A DNA stretch of 64,000 nucleotides from Dehalococcoidales bacterium (GCA_041656115.1 JBBAED010000002.1:62001-126000); one strand, 5' to 3'; counted from the first letter of the stretch, positions 8,122 to 17,977 are shown. Notes: generated by a model from the sequence alone, not told the origin. Program-made: numbers and translations.

Positions 8122-9069
8122 TCAAGCCGCAGTTAGCTCGATTAACATTTCTTTTACGAGCCTGATTGCTTCGGGATGCCTCATAATCAAAATATCGGCA
8201 CCAGCGGTTGCCAGCGTCATAGCCGACATCGCCTCCAGCATAACGGCACGCTTTGTTATATCACCAAGGCTTGGGTTTTCTTCGGTGGGAATTCTAACTT
8301 CTTTTGTTTTCCAAGTTTCCGCGGCAATATTACAAATTATAGGATATTGCAATTTTTCATCGTTTTGAGTTAGCGCCGCAATCTGCATCCGCTCCATAAC
8401 GGAATAAGCATATTCAATACCGTAGCCGATACTGCTAACGGTAGGATCCATAATAATTTTATCGTCAGGGACACCCAAGTTGCCCAAAAGAATATTAAGC
8501 TGTTTTGCTAAATTGATATCAATCGGGCTGCAAGCAATAACGGTATGCCCGCATTCTATTGCAATCGGGGCGATGTTTTTGTAATTTCCTTCTTCAAGAG
8601 GACCTATAATCAGGTTTTCGCCCCTGCAAATCTCGCTGACTTTGGTTAAAACTTCCGTATCTTTTTCATGATTGGAGGTCCCCCAAACTATTAAGGGAAC
8701 ATCTATCGCTTCGGCAACTTTTTTAACAATCAAAGCGGCGTTATCGGCATCACCGTCAAGCCCGTTAGGGTCGGTACCTGCCAATTGCAAACAAATCATC
8801 TGCGCGCCGTATTCCTTGATGCATTTTTGAGCCCATTTCACCGGATCGTGGATTACATCCGCAAACGGTTTAATAGCGGCTTCGGTCCAATCGTCCGCTA
8901 CCGCGTCGTAGACTTCCATTGCAATTACCGGAACATGCGGCATTGATCCGTCAAAAGAATAAAAAGGGTAGGCCGTTTCACCGCCGACGGTAACCGCACC
9001 GGCACCTTTTCCGAGCGTAATTTCTCTGATTTGACCGTTATAGGGTATTTGGGGGGTTTCAAAAGCCAT
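8122..9069 (-). CDS. acsD: Corrinoid/iron-sulfur protein small (delta) subunit AcsD
   Basis: This 315-residue TIM-barrel subunit of the corrinoid iron-sulfur protein (AcsD/CdhD) pairs with AcsC to present the corrinoid to acetyl-CoA synthase and to AcsE. Family features include G-G-E-T-A-Y-P-F-Y near residue 30, L-A-G-T-D-P-N-G and M-D-P-T-V-S-S-I-G-Y-G-I-E-Y. It begins at the base after the folD stop, so translation is probably coupled. A 49 bp gap separates it from acsB. Confidence 0.93.
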   Translation of the reverse strand: MAFETPQIPYNGQIREITLGKGAGAVTVGGETAYPFYSFDGSMPHVPVIAMEVYDAVADDWTEAAIKPFADVIHDPVKWAQKCIKEYGAQMICLQLAGTDPNGLDGDADNAALIVKKVAEAIDVPLIVWGTSNHEKDTEVLTKVSEICRGENLIIGPLEEGNYKNIAPIAIECGHTVIACSPIDINLAKQLNILLGNLGVPDDKIIMDPTVSSIGYGIEYAYSVMERMQIAALTQNDEKLQYPIICNIAAETWKTKEVRIPTEENPSLGDITKRAVMLEAMSAMTLATAGADILIMRHPEAIRLVKEMLIELTAA

Positions 9070-9969
9070 TTAAACCTCCGGGTTAAGCAAATTAATAATC
9101 TTGGCCGCTTTAATCGTGTTCGACATTAACATCGCAATTGTCATCGGCCCTACACCGCCGGGAACAGGGGTTATCGCACTTGCTTTTTCTTTTACCGATT
9201 TAAAATCAACATCTCCGCAAATAACCGCCTTACCGTCCGCTGTTTCACCAATTCGATGCGTACTGGCATCAATAACTATAACACCTTCTTTAACCATATC
9301 GGCGGTAATAAAGCGCGGCTTACTGCCGGCGGCGGCAATTAAAATATCGGCTCGGCGCGTATGAGAAGCCAAATCTTTGGTTTTAGTATGACAAACCGTT
9401 ACCGTGGCGTTAGCGCCTTTAGCTTTTTGCATTAGCATTCCGGCCATCGGTTTCCCTAAAATATTACTTCTGCCGATAATTACAATATCGGCGCCCTCGG
9501 TCTCGATACCGTATGTTTCAAAAAGAACCTGTATCCCAAGAGGGGTGCACGGCAGATAATTGGCTTTGCCAATCATTAGATTGCCCATACTTTCGGGGTT
9601 AAAACCGTCAACATCTTTAATGGCGTTTATTGCCGCCAGGATAGTGTTTTCGTGGATGTGGGAGGGGAGGGGAACCTGTACCAATATCCCGTGTATTTTA
9701 GGTTCACTGTTTAGCCTATCAATTAAAGAAAGTAATTCTTCCTCGGTCGTTTCGGCCGGTAAATCGTAATTTTCGGAATATAAACCCATCGCTTCGCACG
9801 TTTTTACTTTCATCGAAACGTACAACTGTGATGCCGGATCGCCGCCGACCAATACCGTCGCCAACCCCGGCACAATATTGTATTCTTTTTTTAGGCGCAC
9901 AACCTCTTCCGTTAGTTCTTCACGGATATGTTTGGCGGTCGCCGTTCCGTCTATAATCATTGCAGGCAT
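9070..9969 (-). CDS. folD: Bifunctional methylene-THF dehydrogenase/methenyl-THF cyclohydrolase FolD
   Basis: This 299-residue FolD interconverts 5,10-methylene-, methenyl- and 10-formyl-THF with NADP(H). Visible signatures are the catalytic Y-V-x-x-K region (L-Y-V-S-M-K), V-Q-V-P-L-P, the I-I-G-R-S-N-I-L-G-K-P nucleotide-binding loop and the terminal P-V-P-G-G-V-G-P-M-T motif. It lies between RACo and acsD with 3 bp and 0 bp spacing. It links Fhs to the methylene-THF pool used for serine and thymidylate synthesis. Confidence 0.97.
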   Translation of the reverse strand: MPAMIIDGTATAKHIREELTEEVVRLKKEYNIVPGLATVLVGGDPASQLYVSMKVKTCEAMGLYSENYDLPAETTEEELLSLIDRLNSEPKIHGILVQVPLPSHIHENTILAAINAIKDVDGFNPESMGNLMIGKANYLPCTPLGIQVLFETYGIETEGADIVIIGRSNILGKPMAGMLMQKAKGANATVTVCHTKTKDLASHTRRADILIAAAGSKPRFITADMVKEGVIVIDASTHRIGETADGKAVICGDVDFKSVKEKASAITPVPGGVGPMTIAMLMSNTIKAAKIINLLNPEV

Positions 9970-9972
9970 AAT

Positions 9973-11886
9973 TTATTTCCCTCCCAGTGTTACCGACGGG
10001 AATTCACCGCTATCGGTGTGCGGTAGAAAAAGCGCAGCAACATAATTGTCCATAAATAAGTTATTTTCGGATAATTCAAGATGTGTCATCATCGATGCAA
10101 TTTTTAATCCGTCTTTAATAAGATCACGAGAAAATGCCGATAATCTGGCTCCCAATAAAGAGCCGTTACCGGCAAAAACAAATTTATTTTTAGGGATATC
10201 AGGTAAAAGCCCGATAATAATCGCGTTTGCAATATCGATATGGTTACCGAAAGTGCCGGCAATAATAACTTGTTCCAAGTCCTTAAATTCCTTATCGACA
10301 CTTTGCAATAACGTTTTATAACCGGCAAACATCCCTGCCTTGGAGCGAACCAGATTTGCGATATCGGCCTCGGTGAGAACGATATCCTTATATGTTTGTG
10401 TTTCGTCGGCATAGGCTAACACGTATTCAAAGCCGTCATCGCCCTCTCTGATTCTGCGGTTCAATAACCCTCTGTTGAATTTACCGCTTGGGTCTATCAC
10501 CCCTTTTTCAAGCAGTTTGGCACCGATATTAATTAAACCCGAACCGCAAATGCCTTTCGGTTTAGCGTTATCAATTGTGGTAATTACCGGTTCATAGGTT
10601 TTAGGGTCAATATCAAAGCCTTCGATAGCCCCCGAAGTGGCAATCATCCCGTGTTTAATTCCGCCTCCTTCAAAAGTCGGCCCGGCAGAACACGCGGCAG
10701 TAATCATCCAATCTTTATTGCCAAGTACAATTTCTCCGTTTGTTCCGATATCGATATAAAGAGTCAATTTATCTTTTTGATAGATACCGGTCCCCAGCAT
10801 TCCCGATACAATATCACCGCCGACATAACTGGCAACGCAGGGCATGGTATAAACATAAACAGAAGCGGATGTTTCCAATCCGATACTCTGGGCTTTAATA
10901 AGAGGCAAGAAAGCGGCAGTCGGAACATACGGCGATAAGCGCAAATATTTCGGATTTAAGCCAAACAGCAAGTGAGTTATAACGGTATTGGCGGCAAATA
11001 TAATATGCGTAATTTCATTGATTTGAACATTCGCTTTTTTGGCAAGGTTTTTAAGCATGTCGTTTAAGGTAGCAATAACCGCTTTTTGCAGTTTTTCCAT
11101 GCCATCCGATTTTTGAGCCCAGGCAATGCGGCTAATAACATCTTCTCCGTAACTAATCTGGCGGTTGTAATCGATACCTTGGCTAATTACTCGCCCGCGG
11201 TTTAAGTCCAGGAGTTGCCCTCTGACCGCGGTTGTACCGATATCAAAAACAAGCGCAAAATTACGCGCTCTGGTATCTCCGCTTTCTATGTTTATCAATT
11301 TATATGCGTTTTCGGTTTCTTCAAGAAGTGTAACGGTGGCATTCCAGCCGCCCGCTCTTAAGGTTTCCGCCAATATATCAAGAATGTCACTCTCAACGGC
11401 AACCTGTTGTATTCCGCCTTGTATCTTAAGCCCCTTAAGAAGACGCGCAAGGTCATCCGTATTATCTTCCATAGTGGGCGGAGTTAACCGCAAGAAAACC
11501 TTTTTAACGGGCGGGTTAAATTTCCAACCGCTTACCAATGAACATGAAGATAAAAGCTCCTCTTTGGAAAGAATTGCCTTCTCCAATTTAGACGTTACCG
11601 GAATTTCAACAACAAGGTCGGACAGGATTCTGCTTTTACAGGCCTGCCTGACACCTTTTTTGTAATCTTGTTCAGATACTTTATCCGTCCTTACGCTTTC
11701 AACCTGACCGCGTTTAATAATTACATTACATGTTCCGCAAACACCGGCACCGCCGCACGAAGCATTGATATGCACACCGGCGGCAACCGAGATTTCCATC
11801 AGGTTATCTCCCGGCTTGGCAAGGATATCAACGTTATCCGGTTCAAAGTGTACGTTATATCTGATTTCGGTATAATCGTCCGGCAT
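9973..11886 (-). CDS. Reductive activator of corrinoid protein (RACo), [2Fe-2S] ferredoxin-ASKHA ATPase
   Basis: This 637-residue protein has a plant-type ferredoxin domain at the N-terminus with cluster ligands C44, C50, C53 (C-G-G-A-G-V-C-G-T-C) and C83. A linker and a large ASKHA-fold ATPase domain follow, with F-D-I-G-T-T near residue 210 and Y-I-D-I-G-T-N-G-E-I-V. This is the RACo/AcsV layout: ATP-driven reduction of inactive Co(II) to Co(I) in the corrinoid iron-sulfur protein. It starts 2 bp after fhs. Its presence implies that the corrinoid protein is actively turned over. Confidence 0.9.
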   Translation of the reverse strand: MPDDYTEIRYNVHFEPDNVDILAKPGDNLMEISVAAGVHINASCGGAGVCGTCNVIIKRGQVESVRTDKVSEQDYKKGVRQACKSRILSDLVVEIPVTSKLEKAILSKEELLSSCSLVSGWKFNPPVKKVFLRLTPPTMEDNTDDLARLLKGLKIQGGIQQVAVESDILDILAETLRAGGWNATVTLLEETENAYKLINIESGDTRARNFALVFDIGTTAVRGQLLDLNRGRVISQGIDYNRQISYGEDVISRIAWAQKSDGMEKLQKAVIATLNDMLKNLAKKANVQINEITHIIFAANTVITHLLFGLNPKYLRLSPYVPTAAFLPLIKAQSIGLETSASVYVYTMPCVASYVGGDIVSGMLGTGIYQKDKLTLYIDIGTNGEIVLGNKDWMITAACSAGPTFEGGGIKHGMIATSGAIEGFDIDPKTYEPVITTIDNAKPKGICGSGLINIGAKLLEKGVIDPSGKFNRGLLNRRIREGDDGFEYVLAYADETQTYKDIVLTEADIANLVRSKAGMFAGYKTLLQSVDKEFKDLEQVIIAGTFGNHIDIANAIIIGLLPDIPKNKFVFAGNGSLLGARLSAFSRDLIKDGLKIASMMTHLELSENNLFMDNYVAALFLPHTDSGEFPSVTLGGK

Positions 11887-11888
11887 AT

Positions 11889-13670
11889 TTAAAAGAGTCC
11901 TTTTATTTTTCCGCTTTCAACATCAACGTCAATACGGCGGTAAGCAGGGTCGGAACCGGTTCCGGGCATCAATTTAATATCTCCGGCCACCGGAACAACA
12001 AAGCCCGCTCCATTGTAAGTCAATACATCTCTTATAGGCAAAGTCCACCCTTTGGGACGCCCTTTAATTGCAGGGTCGTGGGTCAGGCTTAAGTGCGTTT
12101 TAACCATACAAGTCGCCATTTTGTTAATGTTTGGATCTTTTTCAAGTCTTTCAATTTTGGCATTTGCTTCGGATGAGTAGCTTACGCCATCGGCACCGTA
12201 AACCTCTTTGGCGATAATATCAATTCTTTGCTTTATTGAGGTGTTATCATCGTAAAGCAGTTTGAAATCAACTTTTTCTTCACAAGCCTCAATAACCGCA
12301 TCGGCAAGCTCTAAAGCGCCCGCGCCGCCCTTTAACCAGTGCTCTGAAAGGGCAACTCTGGCTCCGGTTTGACCGGCAATCCTTTTTACGATTTCAATTT
12401 CGGCTTTGGTATCCGTATAAAAACCGTTAATACAGACAACAGGATTTATCCCCGCCTTTTTAACGGTTTCAATATGGGCAACAAGGTTCTCGCAGCCCTT
12501 TTCAACCAAGCCGACATTTTCTTCGGTATAAGCGGAATCCAACGGTTTCCCGGGTTCAACCTTGGGGCCGCCGCCATGCATTTTAAGGGCTCGAACGGTG
12601 GCAACAATAACCGCGCAATTAGGAACAAGGCCGCTAAGCCTGCATTTGATATTCCAAAATTTTTCAAAACCGATATCCGCTCCAAAACCGCTTTCGGTAA
12701 CATGATAATCGGAAAGTTTTAATGCCACCTGATCGGCAACAATGGATGATTGGCCCACCGCAATATTGGCAAAAGGTCCGGCATGGACCATCACCGGCTG
12801 TCCTTCAATTGTTTGCAGTAAGTTGGGATTTGCGGCTCTTACCATCCAAGCCGTCATCGCCCCGTCAACTTCAAGGTCTTTAGTTGTTACGGGGTTACCT
12901 TGTTTATCGTAAGCTACAACTATTTTTGAGATGCGCTCGCGCAGGTCTTTTAAGCTCGTAAAAACAGAAAGGATTGCCATCACCTCGGAACTAACCGAGA
13001 TTGCAAAACCGGAACGCATCATAAAACCGTCCGTTTTATCGCCAATCCCGATGACTATATCGCGTAAAGACTGGGCGCAAAAATCGATAACCCATTTCAT
13101 TTGGACGTTACGCGGGTCGATATCAAGGCGTTTTAAGTTTCTTTTAGCCAGAGTTTCATCATTGTAATTAAACTCATGCTGCAGCCTTGAAGTAAGCGCC
13201 ACCATTGCCAAGTTATGGGCGTTAGTTACATTATCAATATCACCGGTAAGACCCAGTGAAAACGGGGTTAACGGAATGCATTGAGAAAGCCCGCCGCCGG
13301 CAGCACTGCCTTTAATATTAAAAGTAGGCCCCCCCGAAGGCTGTCTGATGGCGCCCGATACATTTTTGTTTCTTTTCGCAAGGCCCTGCACCAACCCCAT
13401 TGTGGTGGTGCTTTTCCCTTCCCCGAGCGGGGTAGGGGTTATGGCGGTAACATCAATGTATTTTCCGTTCGGCCTGTTTTTTAAACGTTCTAAAAGCGGA
13501 GCAAAATCAACCTTCCCGATATAATGTCCGTAAGGAAGAAGTTCTTCTTTACGAATGCCCCAATTTTCGGCAAGAGAAGCAATCGGTAACATATTTTCTT
13601 CTGCTTTTTCCGCTATTTCCCAGTCTTTTAGTTTAGTAGGGTCAAGGGATGAAAAATCAAACTTTGCCAT
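11889..13670 (-). CDS. fhs: Formate--tetrahydrofolate ligase
   Basis: This 593-residue formyl-THF synthetase joins formate to THF with ATP. The P-loop-like T-P-L-G-E-G-K-S-T-T-T is near residue 81, R-Q-P-S-G-G-P-T-F and E-P-G-K-P-L-D follow, and the end has G-T-G-S-D-P-A-Y-R-R-I-D-V. It is about 35 residues longer than the usual 556-560, mainly at the N-terminus. It is the first gene of the seven-gene cluster, with a GGAG-containing ribosome site before the ATG. It can supply formyl-THF for purines and formyl-Met as well as the methyl branch. Confidence 0.97.
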   Translation of the reverse strand: MAKFDFSSLDPTKLKDWEIAEKAEENMLPIASLAENWGIRKEELLPYGHYIGKVDFAPLLERLKNRPNGKYIDVTAITPTPLGEGKSTTTMGLVQGLAKRNKNVSGAIRQPSGGPTFNIKGSAAGGGLSQCIPLTPFSLGLTGDIDNVTNAHNLAMVALTSRLQHEFNYNDETLAKRNLKRLDIDPRNVQMKWVIDFCAQSLRDIVIGIGDKTDGFMMRSGFAISVSSEVMAILSVFTSLKDLRERISKIVVAYDKQGNPVTTKDLEVDGAMTAWMVRAANPNLLQTIEGQPVMVHAGPFANIAVGQSSIVADQVALKLSDYHVTESGFGADIGFEKFWNIKCRLSGLVPNCAVIVATVRALKMHGGGPKVEPGKPLDSAYTEENVGLVEKGCENLVAHIETVKKAGINPVVCINGFYTDTKAEIEIVKRIAGQTGARVALSEHWLKGGAGALELADAVIEACEEKVDFKLLYDDNTSIKQRIDIIAKEVYGADGVSYSSEANAKIERLEKDPNINKMATCMVKTHLSLTHDPAIKGRPKGWTLPIRDVLTYNGAGFVVPVAGDIKLMPGTGSDPAYRRIDVDVESGKIKGLF

Positions 13671-13903
13671 CTTAATGCCTTCCGCTCCTCTTTTTAAGTC
13701 AGTTAATCATAATTAAACGGTTATCGCTTAATTATACATTTATTCGGGGATATAAAGGAATATTTATTTACATAACATTATAATTATCTAAATTACAGAG
13801 CAGTTAACAAAACATCGGATGCAATCACAAATTAAAAGTGCGGAAATTGAAAAGCGCTAAGATTATTAAGACTCAAATTACTTTATAACAGCAGGCGTTT
13901 CGT
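13671..13903. other. AT-rich divergent intergenic region between fhs and aspS
   Basis: This stretch separates fhs (minus) from aspS (plus). It is strongly AT-rich with several TATAAT-like hexamers on the minus strand (for example near 13730). None has a convincing -35 partner, so the fhs promoter cannot be fixed by eye. No small gene or clear palindrome was seen. Confidence 0.4.
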
Positions 13904-13933
13904 TTGAATAAACATACAATGCTGAGTTATAAT
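13904..13933 (+). promoter_or_regulatory. aspS promoter
   Basis: TTGAAT (13904-13909), an 18-base spacer and a perfect TATAAT (13928-13933) form a good sigma-70 promoter. It lies 45 bases before the aspS TTG start and drives aspS-tig-clpP. Confidence 0.7.
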
Positions 13934-13978
13934 TAGCTTTACGTAAGTTGTATATTTTTAGGTTTAGGGAGAAAAAGT

Positions 13979-15784
13979 TTGCTTAAGAGTCATAGTTGCG
14001 GAGAGCTTAACCGGAATAACAATCAACAAACAGTAACCCTTAGTGGCTGGGTAGATCGTCGCCGTGACCACGGCGGCTTAATTTTTATCGACCTTAGAGA
14101 CAGAGAGGGAATGGTACAAATCGTTTTTAACCCCGAAAACTCTAAAGAGTGCCATGATATTGCCAACTCACTAAGAAACGAATATGTAATTCAAATAACG
14201 GGACAGGTTTCTTTGCGACCGGAAGGAACAATAAATCCGAATTTGCCAACCGGTGAAATTGAAATCTTGGCCGATAGCGTTAAGATTCTGAATCCTTCCA
14301 AAACGCCCCCTTTCTATATCAACGAAGATATCGATATCGATGAAAACTTGCGTTTAAAATATCGCTATCTGGATATCAGGCGTGAACGAATGAAAAACAA
14401 TATCGTTTTACGCCATCGCGTTACCAAAATGATGCGCGATTTTATGGATAACAGGGGATTTTTGGAAATAGAAACCCCGATTCTGATTAAAAGAACCCCC
14501 GAAGGCGCCCGCGATTATCTTGTTCCCAGCCGCGTCTATCCGGGTAAATTTTACGCCTTGCCGCAATCCCCTCAACAATTAAAACAGCTTTTAATGGTGG
14601 CAGGTGTCGAAAAGTATTTCCAGATTGCCAAATGCTTCCGTGATGAGGATACACGTGCGGACAGGCAACCCGAGTTTACTCAGCTTGATATTGAAATGAG
14701 TTTTGTTGAAGAGGACGACGTTATGCAATTAATCGAAGACCTCTTCATTAAAATAATGGAAGAGATAAAACCTCAAAAACGTTTTATTAAACCATTTCCG
14801 CGCATAGATTACGCCGACGCGATGGAACGTTACGGATCAGATAAACCGGATATCCGCTTCAGGATGGAAATAAAAGATATTTCGGATATCGTTGCCAATT
14901 CCGAGTTTGGTGTTTTTAGCTCAGCGGTTGCCACCGGCGGTAAGGTTAAGGGGATAAGCGCTCCGGGTTGCGCCGGTTATTCACGCGCCCAGATTAATGA
15001 ACTAAACGAACTGGCTCAAAGTTTTGGAGCAAAAGGTCTGGCCACCATTATGCTGGACGCTTCAGCCCCAAGTATTGATGAACTGACTTCTGATTCGGTA
15101 AAATCACAAATAGCCAAATTCCTTACCTTGGAAGAGATAAAAAGCATTGCAAAGAGGCTTGAAGCCGTCCCCGGCGATATGCTAATGATTGCCGCAGGAG
15201 ATAATGCCACCGTAAGCGATGTGCTTGGCAGAATGCGCTCTGAAATGGGCACACGCCTAAAACTGGCTGACCCCGATTTGTTTGCGTTTTGTTTTATTGT
15301 TAATTTCCCTTTGTTTACCAAGGACGACAAAACAAATCGTTGGGAGGCAATGCATCATCCGTTTACGGCTCCCAAGGATAAAGATTTACCGATTTTGGAA
15401 TCGGACCCCGGCAATGTATTTAGCCAAAGCTATGATATAATATTAAACGGGTACGAAATCGGCGGGGGCAGTATCAGAATCCATAATCCCGAACTGCAGC
15501 GAAAAGTCTTCAATATTATGGGACATTCGGACGAATCAGTTAATCGACTTTTCGGACATTTACTGGAAGCCTTCAGTTACGGGGCTCCGCCGCACGGCGG
15601 AATTGCCATCGGTGTTGATCGTGTTTTGATGCTTCTATCCGGAGAAAACACAATCAGAGAGGTAATTCCTTTCCCCAAAAACCAGAATGCTTATGATTTG
15701 TGCTTTAATGCTCCCGACGTAGTAAGCCGAGAGGATATTGATATATTGCATATTAAGTTAGTGGATAAAAAGGCAGAAGAATAA
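13979..15784 (+). CDS. aspS: Aspartyl-tRNA synthetase, probably non-discriminating
   Basis: This 601-residue bacterial-type AspRS charges tRNA-Asp. It has the OB-fold anticodon domain (R-R-R-D-H-G-G-L-I-F), motif 2 (F-R-D-E-D-T-R-A-D-R-Q-P-E-F-T-Q-L-D), the GAD insertion, and motif 3 (G-I-A-I-G-V-D-R). The start is TTG with AGGGAGA upstream. His31 in the anticodon domain is, as I recall, typical of non-discriminating enzymes that also charge tRNA-Asn and need GatCAB. That specificity is inference. It is first of an operon with tig and clpP. Confidence 0.96.
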   Translation: MLKSHSCGELNRNNNQQTVTLSGWVDRRRDHGGLIFIDLRDREGMVQIVFNPENSKECHDIANSLRNEYVIQITGQVSLRPEGTINPNLPTGEIEILADSVKILNPSKTPPFYINEDIDIDENLRLKYRYLDIRRERMKNNIVLRHRVTKMMRDFMDNRGFLEIETPILIKRTPEGARDYLVPSRVYPGKFYALPQSPQQLKQLLMVAGVEKYFQIAKCFRDEDTRADRQPEFTQLDIEMSFVEEDDVMQLIEDLFIKIMEEIKPQKRFIKPFPRIDYADAMERYGSDKPDIRFRMEIKDISDIVANSEFGVFSSAVATGGKVKGISAPGCAGYSRAQINELNELAQSFGAKGLATIMLDASAPSIDELTSDSVKSQIAKFLTLEEIKSIAKRLEAVPGDMLMIAAGDNATVSDVLGRMRSEMGTRLKLADPDLFAFCFIVNFPLFTKDDKTNRWEAMHHPFTAPKDKDLPILESDPGNVFSQSYDIILNGYEIGGGSIRIHNPELQRKVFNIMGHSDESVNRLFGHLLEAFSYGAPPHGGIAIGVDRVLMLLSGENTIREVIPFPKNQNAYDLCFNAPDVVSREDIDILHIKLVDKKAEE

Positions 15785-15803
15785 ATAATATAAAGGGGTA
15801 ATA

Positions 15804-17105
15804 ATGAAGTCAACACTGGATAAAATTGAAAACCATACGGGTTATCTAACCGTTGAGACCGAACCGGCAGACCTTGAAAAATACATGGATAAAGCCTATC
15901 AACGGTTAGTTAAAAGGACAGAGGTCCCCGGTTTTCGCAAAGGTAATGCGCCGAGAGACATTTTAGAAAAACACGTTGGAAAAGAAAAGCTCTTGGCAGA
16001 TGCCATTGATGAAGCGATACCGGATATTTGCTTCGAAGCCTTAGAAGAACACGGCTTGGAAGCCATTATGCAGCCGATGGTTAAAATATTGGAAAATGAA
16101 CCTTTAAAATTTGAAATGACGGCCGCTTTGAAGCCGACAATTGAGCTTGGCGATTACAAAAATATGGTTGTAATCCCCGAATCAACGGAAGTCGAAGACG
16201 AAGAAATTAACGATATTCTGGATAGGCTGCGCAAACAATACGGCGAAAGCTACGAAATTTCGGATGAGCCGATTAAACAGGGAGATAGCGTAACGGCCGA
16301 CATTATCGGTGAAGTTTACGAATCGCCAATTATTAGAATGCAGGGCTCTCAATTTGTAATGGATGATGACTTTGCTAAGGATATCCCCGGGCTGACCGAA
16401 AAAATAATCGGAATGAAAAAGGGAGAGGAATCCAAATTTAAACTTACCCTTCCGGAGGATTTCGGAACAAAAGTGGCAGCCGGTAAAGAAGCTGATTTCA
16501 CCGTTACCGTTAAGGAAGTTCGCGGGATGAAATTACCGGAACTTAACGATGAATTTGCCAAAAAAATCTCTTCCGAGTTTGAATCCTTCGACGCTTTAAA
16601 AGAAAAAATCAAAAATAATTTAAAAAGCGAAAAAGAACGTAACGCCGAAGCCAATTACGAAGAAAAGGTTATTAACAAGTTAATTGAAATCAGTAGCTTG
16701 GAATATCCGCCTGCAATGGTGGAAATGGAATTGCAAAACCTGATTCAGGATTATAAATGGCAATTACAAGCGTCCTGCCGAGATGAAAAAGAATTTGAAG
16801 AAAGAATGAAACAGACTCCGGAAGCCGAATTAAGGAAAAACGGCAGACCTCTGGCTCAAAAGAGAGTTGAGTGGGCGCTTGCGGTAACCGAAGTGGCAAA
16901 ACAAGAAGATATTACCGTTTCGGAAGAAGAAATAGACGCAGAAATTGAAAAAACATTAGCAAATGCCGGACCTAGGAAAGAAGATTTGGAAAAATATTTA
17001 CAGGGTGCATCCGGGCGCAAAGAAGTGGAAGGTATGTTGCATAGCAGGAAAACCGTAAAGTATTTGATAGATACTGTTAAAGCCAATACCACGCCCAAAG
17101 ACTAA
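15804..17105 (+). CDS. tig: Trigger factor chaperone
   Basis: This 433-residue trigger factor is a ribosome-bound peptidyl-prolyl isomerase that shelters nascent chains. The ribosome-binding signature V-P-G-F-R-K-G-N-A-P lies near residues 38-47. The FKBP-like domain (around 150-245) contains the usual G-x-x-K-G-E-E and F-T-V-T-V-K-E-V segments, and the long helical C-terminal domain follows. It lies 19 bp after aspS and 25 bp before clpP, the frequent tig-clpP pairing. No clpX follows in this window. Confidence 0.96.
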   Translation: MKSTLDKIENHTGYLTVETEPADLEKYMDKAYQRLVKRTEVPGFRKGNAPRDILEKHVGKEKLLADAIDEAIPDICFEALEEHGLEAIMQPMVKILENEPLKFEMTAALKPTIELGDYKNMVVIPESTEVEDEEINDILDRLRKQYGESYEISDEPIKQGDSVTADIIGEVYESPIIRMQGSQFVMDDDFAKDIPGLTEKIIGMKKGEESKFKLTLPEDFGTKVAAGKEADFTVTVKEVRGMKLPELNDEFAKKISSEFESFDALKEKIKNNLKSEKERNAEANYEEKVINKLIEISSLEYPPAMVEMELQNLIQDYKWQLQASCRDEKEFEERMKQTPEAELRKNGRPLAQKRVEWALAVTEVAKQEDITVSEEEIDAEIEKTLANAGPRKEDLEKYLQGASGRKEVEGMLHSRKTVKYLIDTVKANTTPKD

Positions 17106-17130
17106 TTTTATAAACAAGGAGTGTACTAAA

Positions 17131-17742
17131 ATGAACGGAAATCCGATGAATGTAATACCCATGGTGATTGAAAGCGGTGCAAGAGGGGAGAGGGCTTATG
17201 ATATTTATTCTTTACTGTTAAAGGAACGTATTATCATATTGGGTAGCCCTATAAACGATCAAATTGCCAATATTATTATTGCCCAGCTTCTCTTTTTGGA
17301 AAGGGAAGACCCTGATAAAGACATCCAGCTGTTTATTAATTCTCCGGGCGGGGTGATTTCTTCGGGGCTGGCTATCTACGACACGATGAATTTAATCAAA
17401 CCCGATGTATCGACAATTTGTCTTGGTATGGCGGCCAGTATGGCTACCGTACTGTTAAGCGCCGGTACTAAAGGTAAAAGATTTGCGCTTCCCAACTCAA
17501 CCATACATATGCACCAAGCCCTCGGCGGTGCGCAGGGACAGGCTTCCGATATCGAAATTGCCGCCCGCGAAATTATGAGGCTCCAAGAATTGATTAGAGG
17601 TATTTTAACCGCTAATACCGGGCAACCCATGGAAAAAATTATTCACGATTCAGACCGTGACTTCTATCTGAACGCTACTCAGGCCGTCGAATACGGTTTA
17701 ATTGATGAAATACTAAAGAAACCGGAAGAAGACAAGAAATAA
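17131..17742 (+). CDS. clpP: ATP-dependent Clp protease proteolytic subunit
   Basis: This 203-residue ClpP is the barrel-forming serine protease of Clp complexes. The nucleophile Ser lies in G-M-A-A-S-M-A-T, the His in M-H-Q-A-L-G-G, and the Asp in D-R-D-F-Y-L. The N-terminal I-P-M-V-I-E-S-G and G-E-R-A-Y-D-I-Y match processed ClpP. It is last in the aspS-tig-clpP unit and is followed by a clear terminator. The partner unfoldase (ClpX or ClpC) is encoded elsewhere. Confidence 0.97.
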   Translation: MNGNPMNVIPMVIESGARGERAYDIYSLLLKERIIILGSPINDQIANIIIAQLLFLEREDPDKDIQLFINSPGGVISSGLAIYDTMNLIKPDVSTICLGMAASMATVLLSAGTKGKRFALPNSTIHMHQALGGAQGQASDIEIAAREIMRLQELIRGILTANTGQPMEKIIHDSDRDFYLNATQAVEYGLIDEILKKPEEDKK

Positions 17743-17772
17743 TATAATTTTTATTTGCTAAACATCACAGCG

Positions 17773-17808
17773 ACCGGCAGGGTATTAGTACCTTGCCGGT
17801 TTTTGTTT
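17773..17808 (+). terminator. Rho-independent terminator after clpP
   Basis: The arms ACCGGCA and TGCCGGT enclose a short imperfect inner stem and TTA loop, and are followed by TTTTTGTTT. It lies 30 bp beyond the clpP stop. Confidence 0.85.
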
Positions 17809-17977
17809 GTGAGAGAGAATAGACTGACTTCCCAAGTACAGGAAAACAGGGGTTTGATTTGAACAAACTGTTTTGTTAAGTTTCCGTTTTAGGATTTGTT
17901 ACACCCGAAAGAAAAAATCGAGATTATTGAATCTATAGTGACACATGCTGACAATTGTGCTGCTGTGTTTTTTAGCG

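Noticed and set aside
9101..9364. Plus-strand frames opposite folD, RACo and fhs
   Set aside because: These are antisense shadows of well-identified enzymes, with no ribosome sites or family features.
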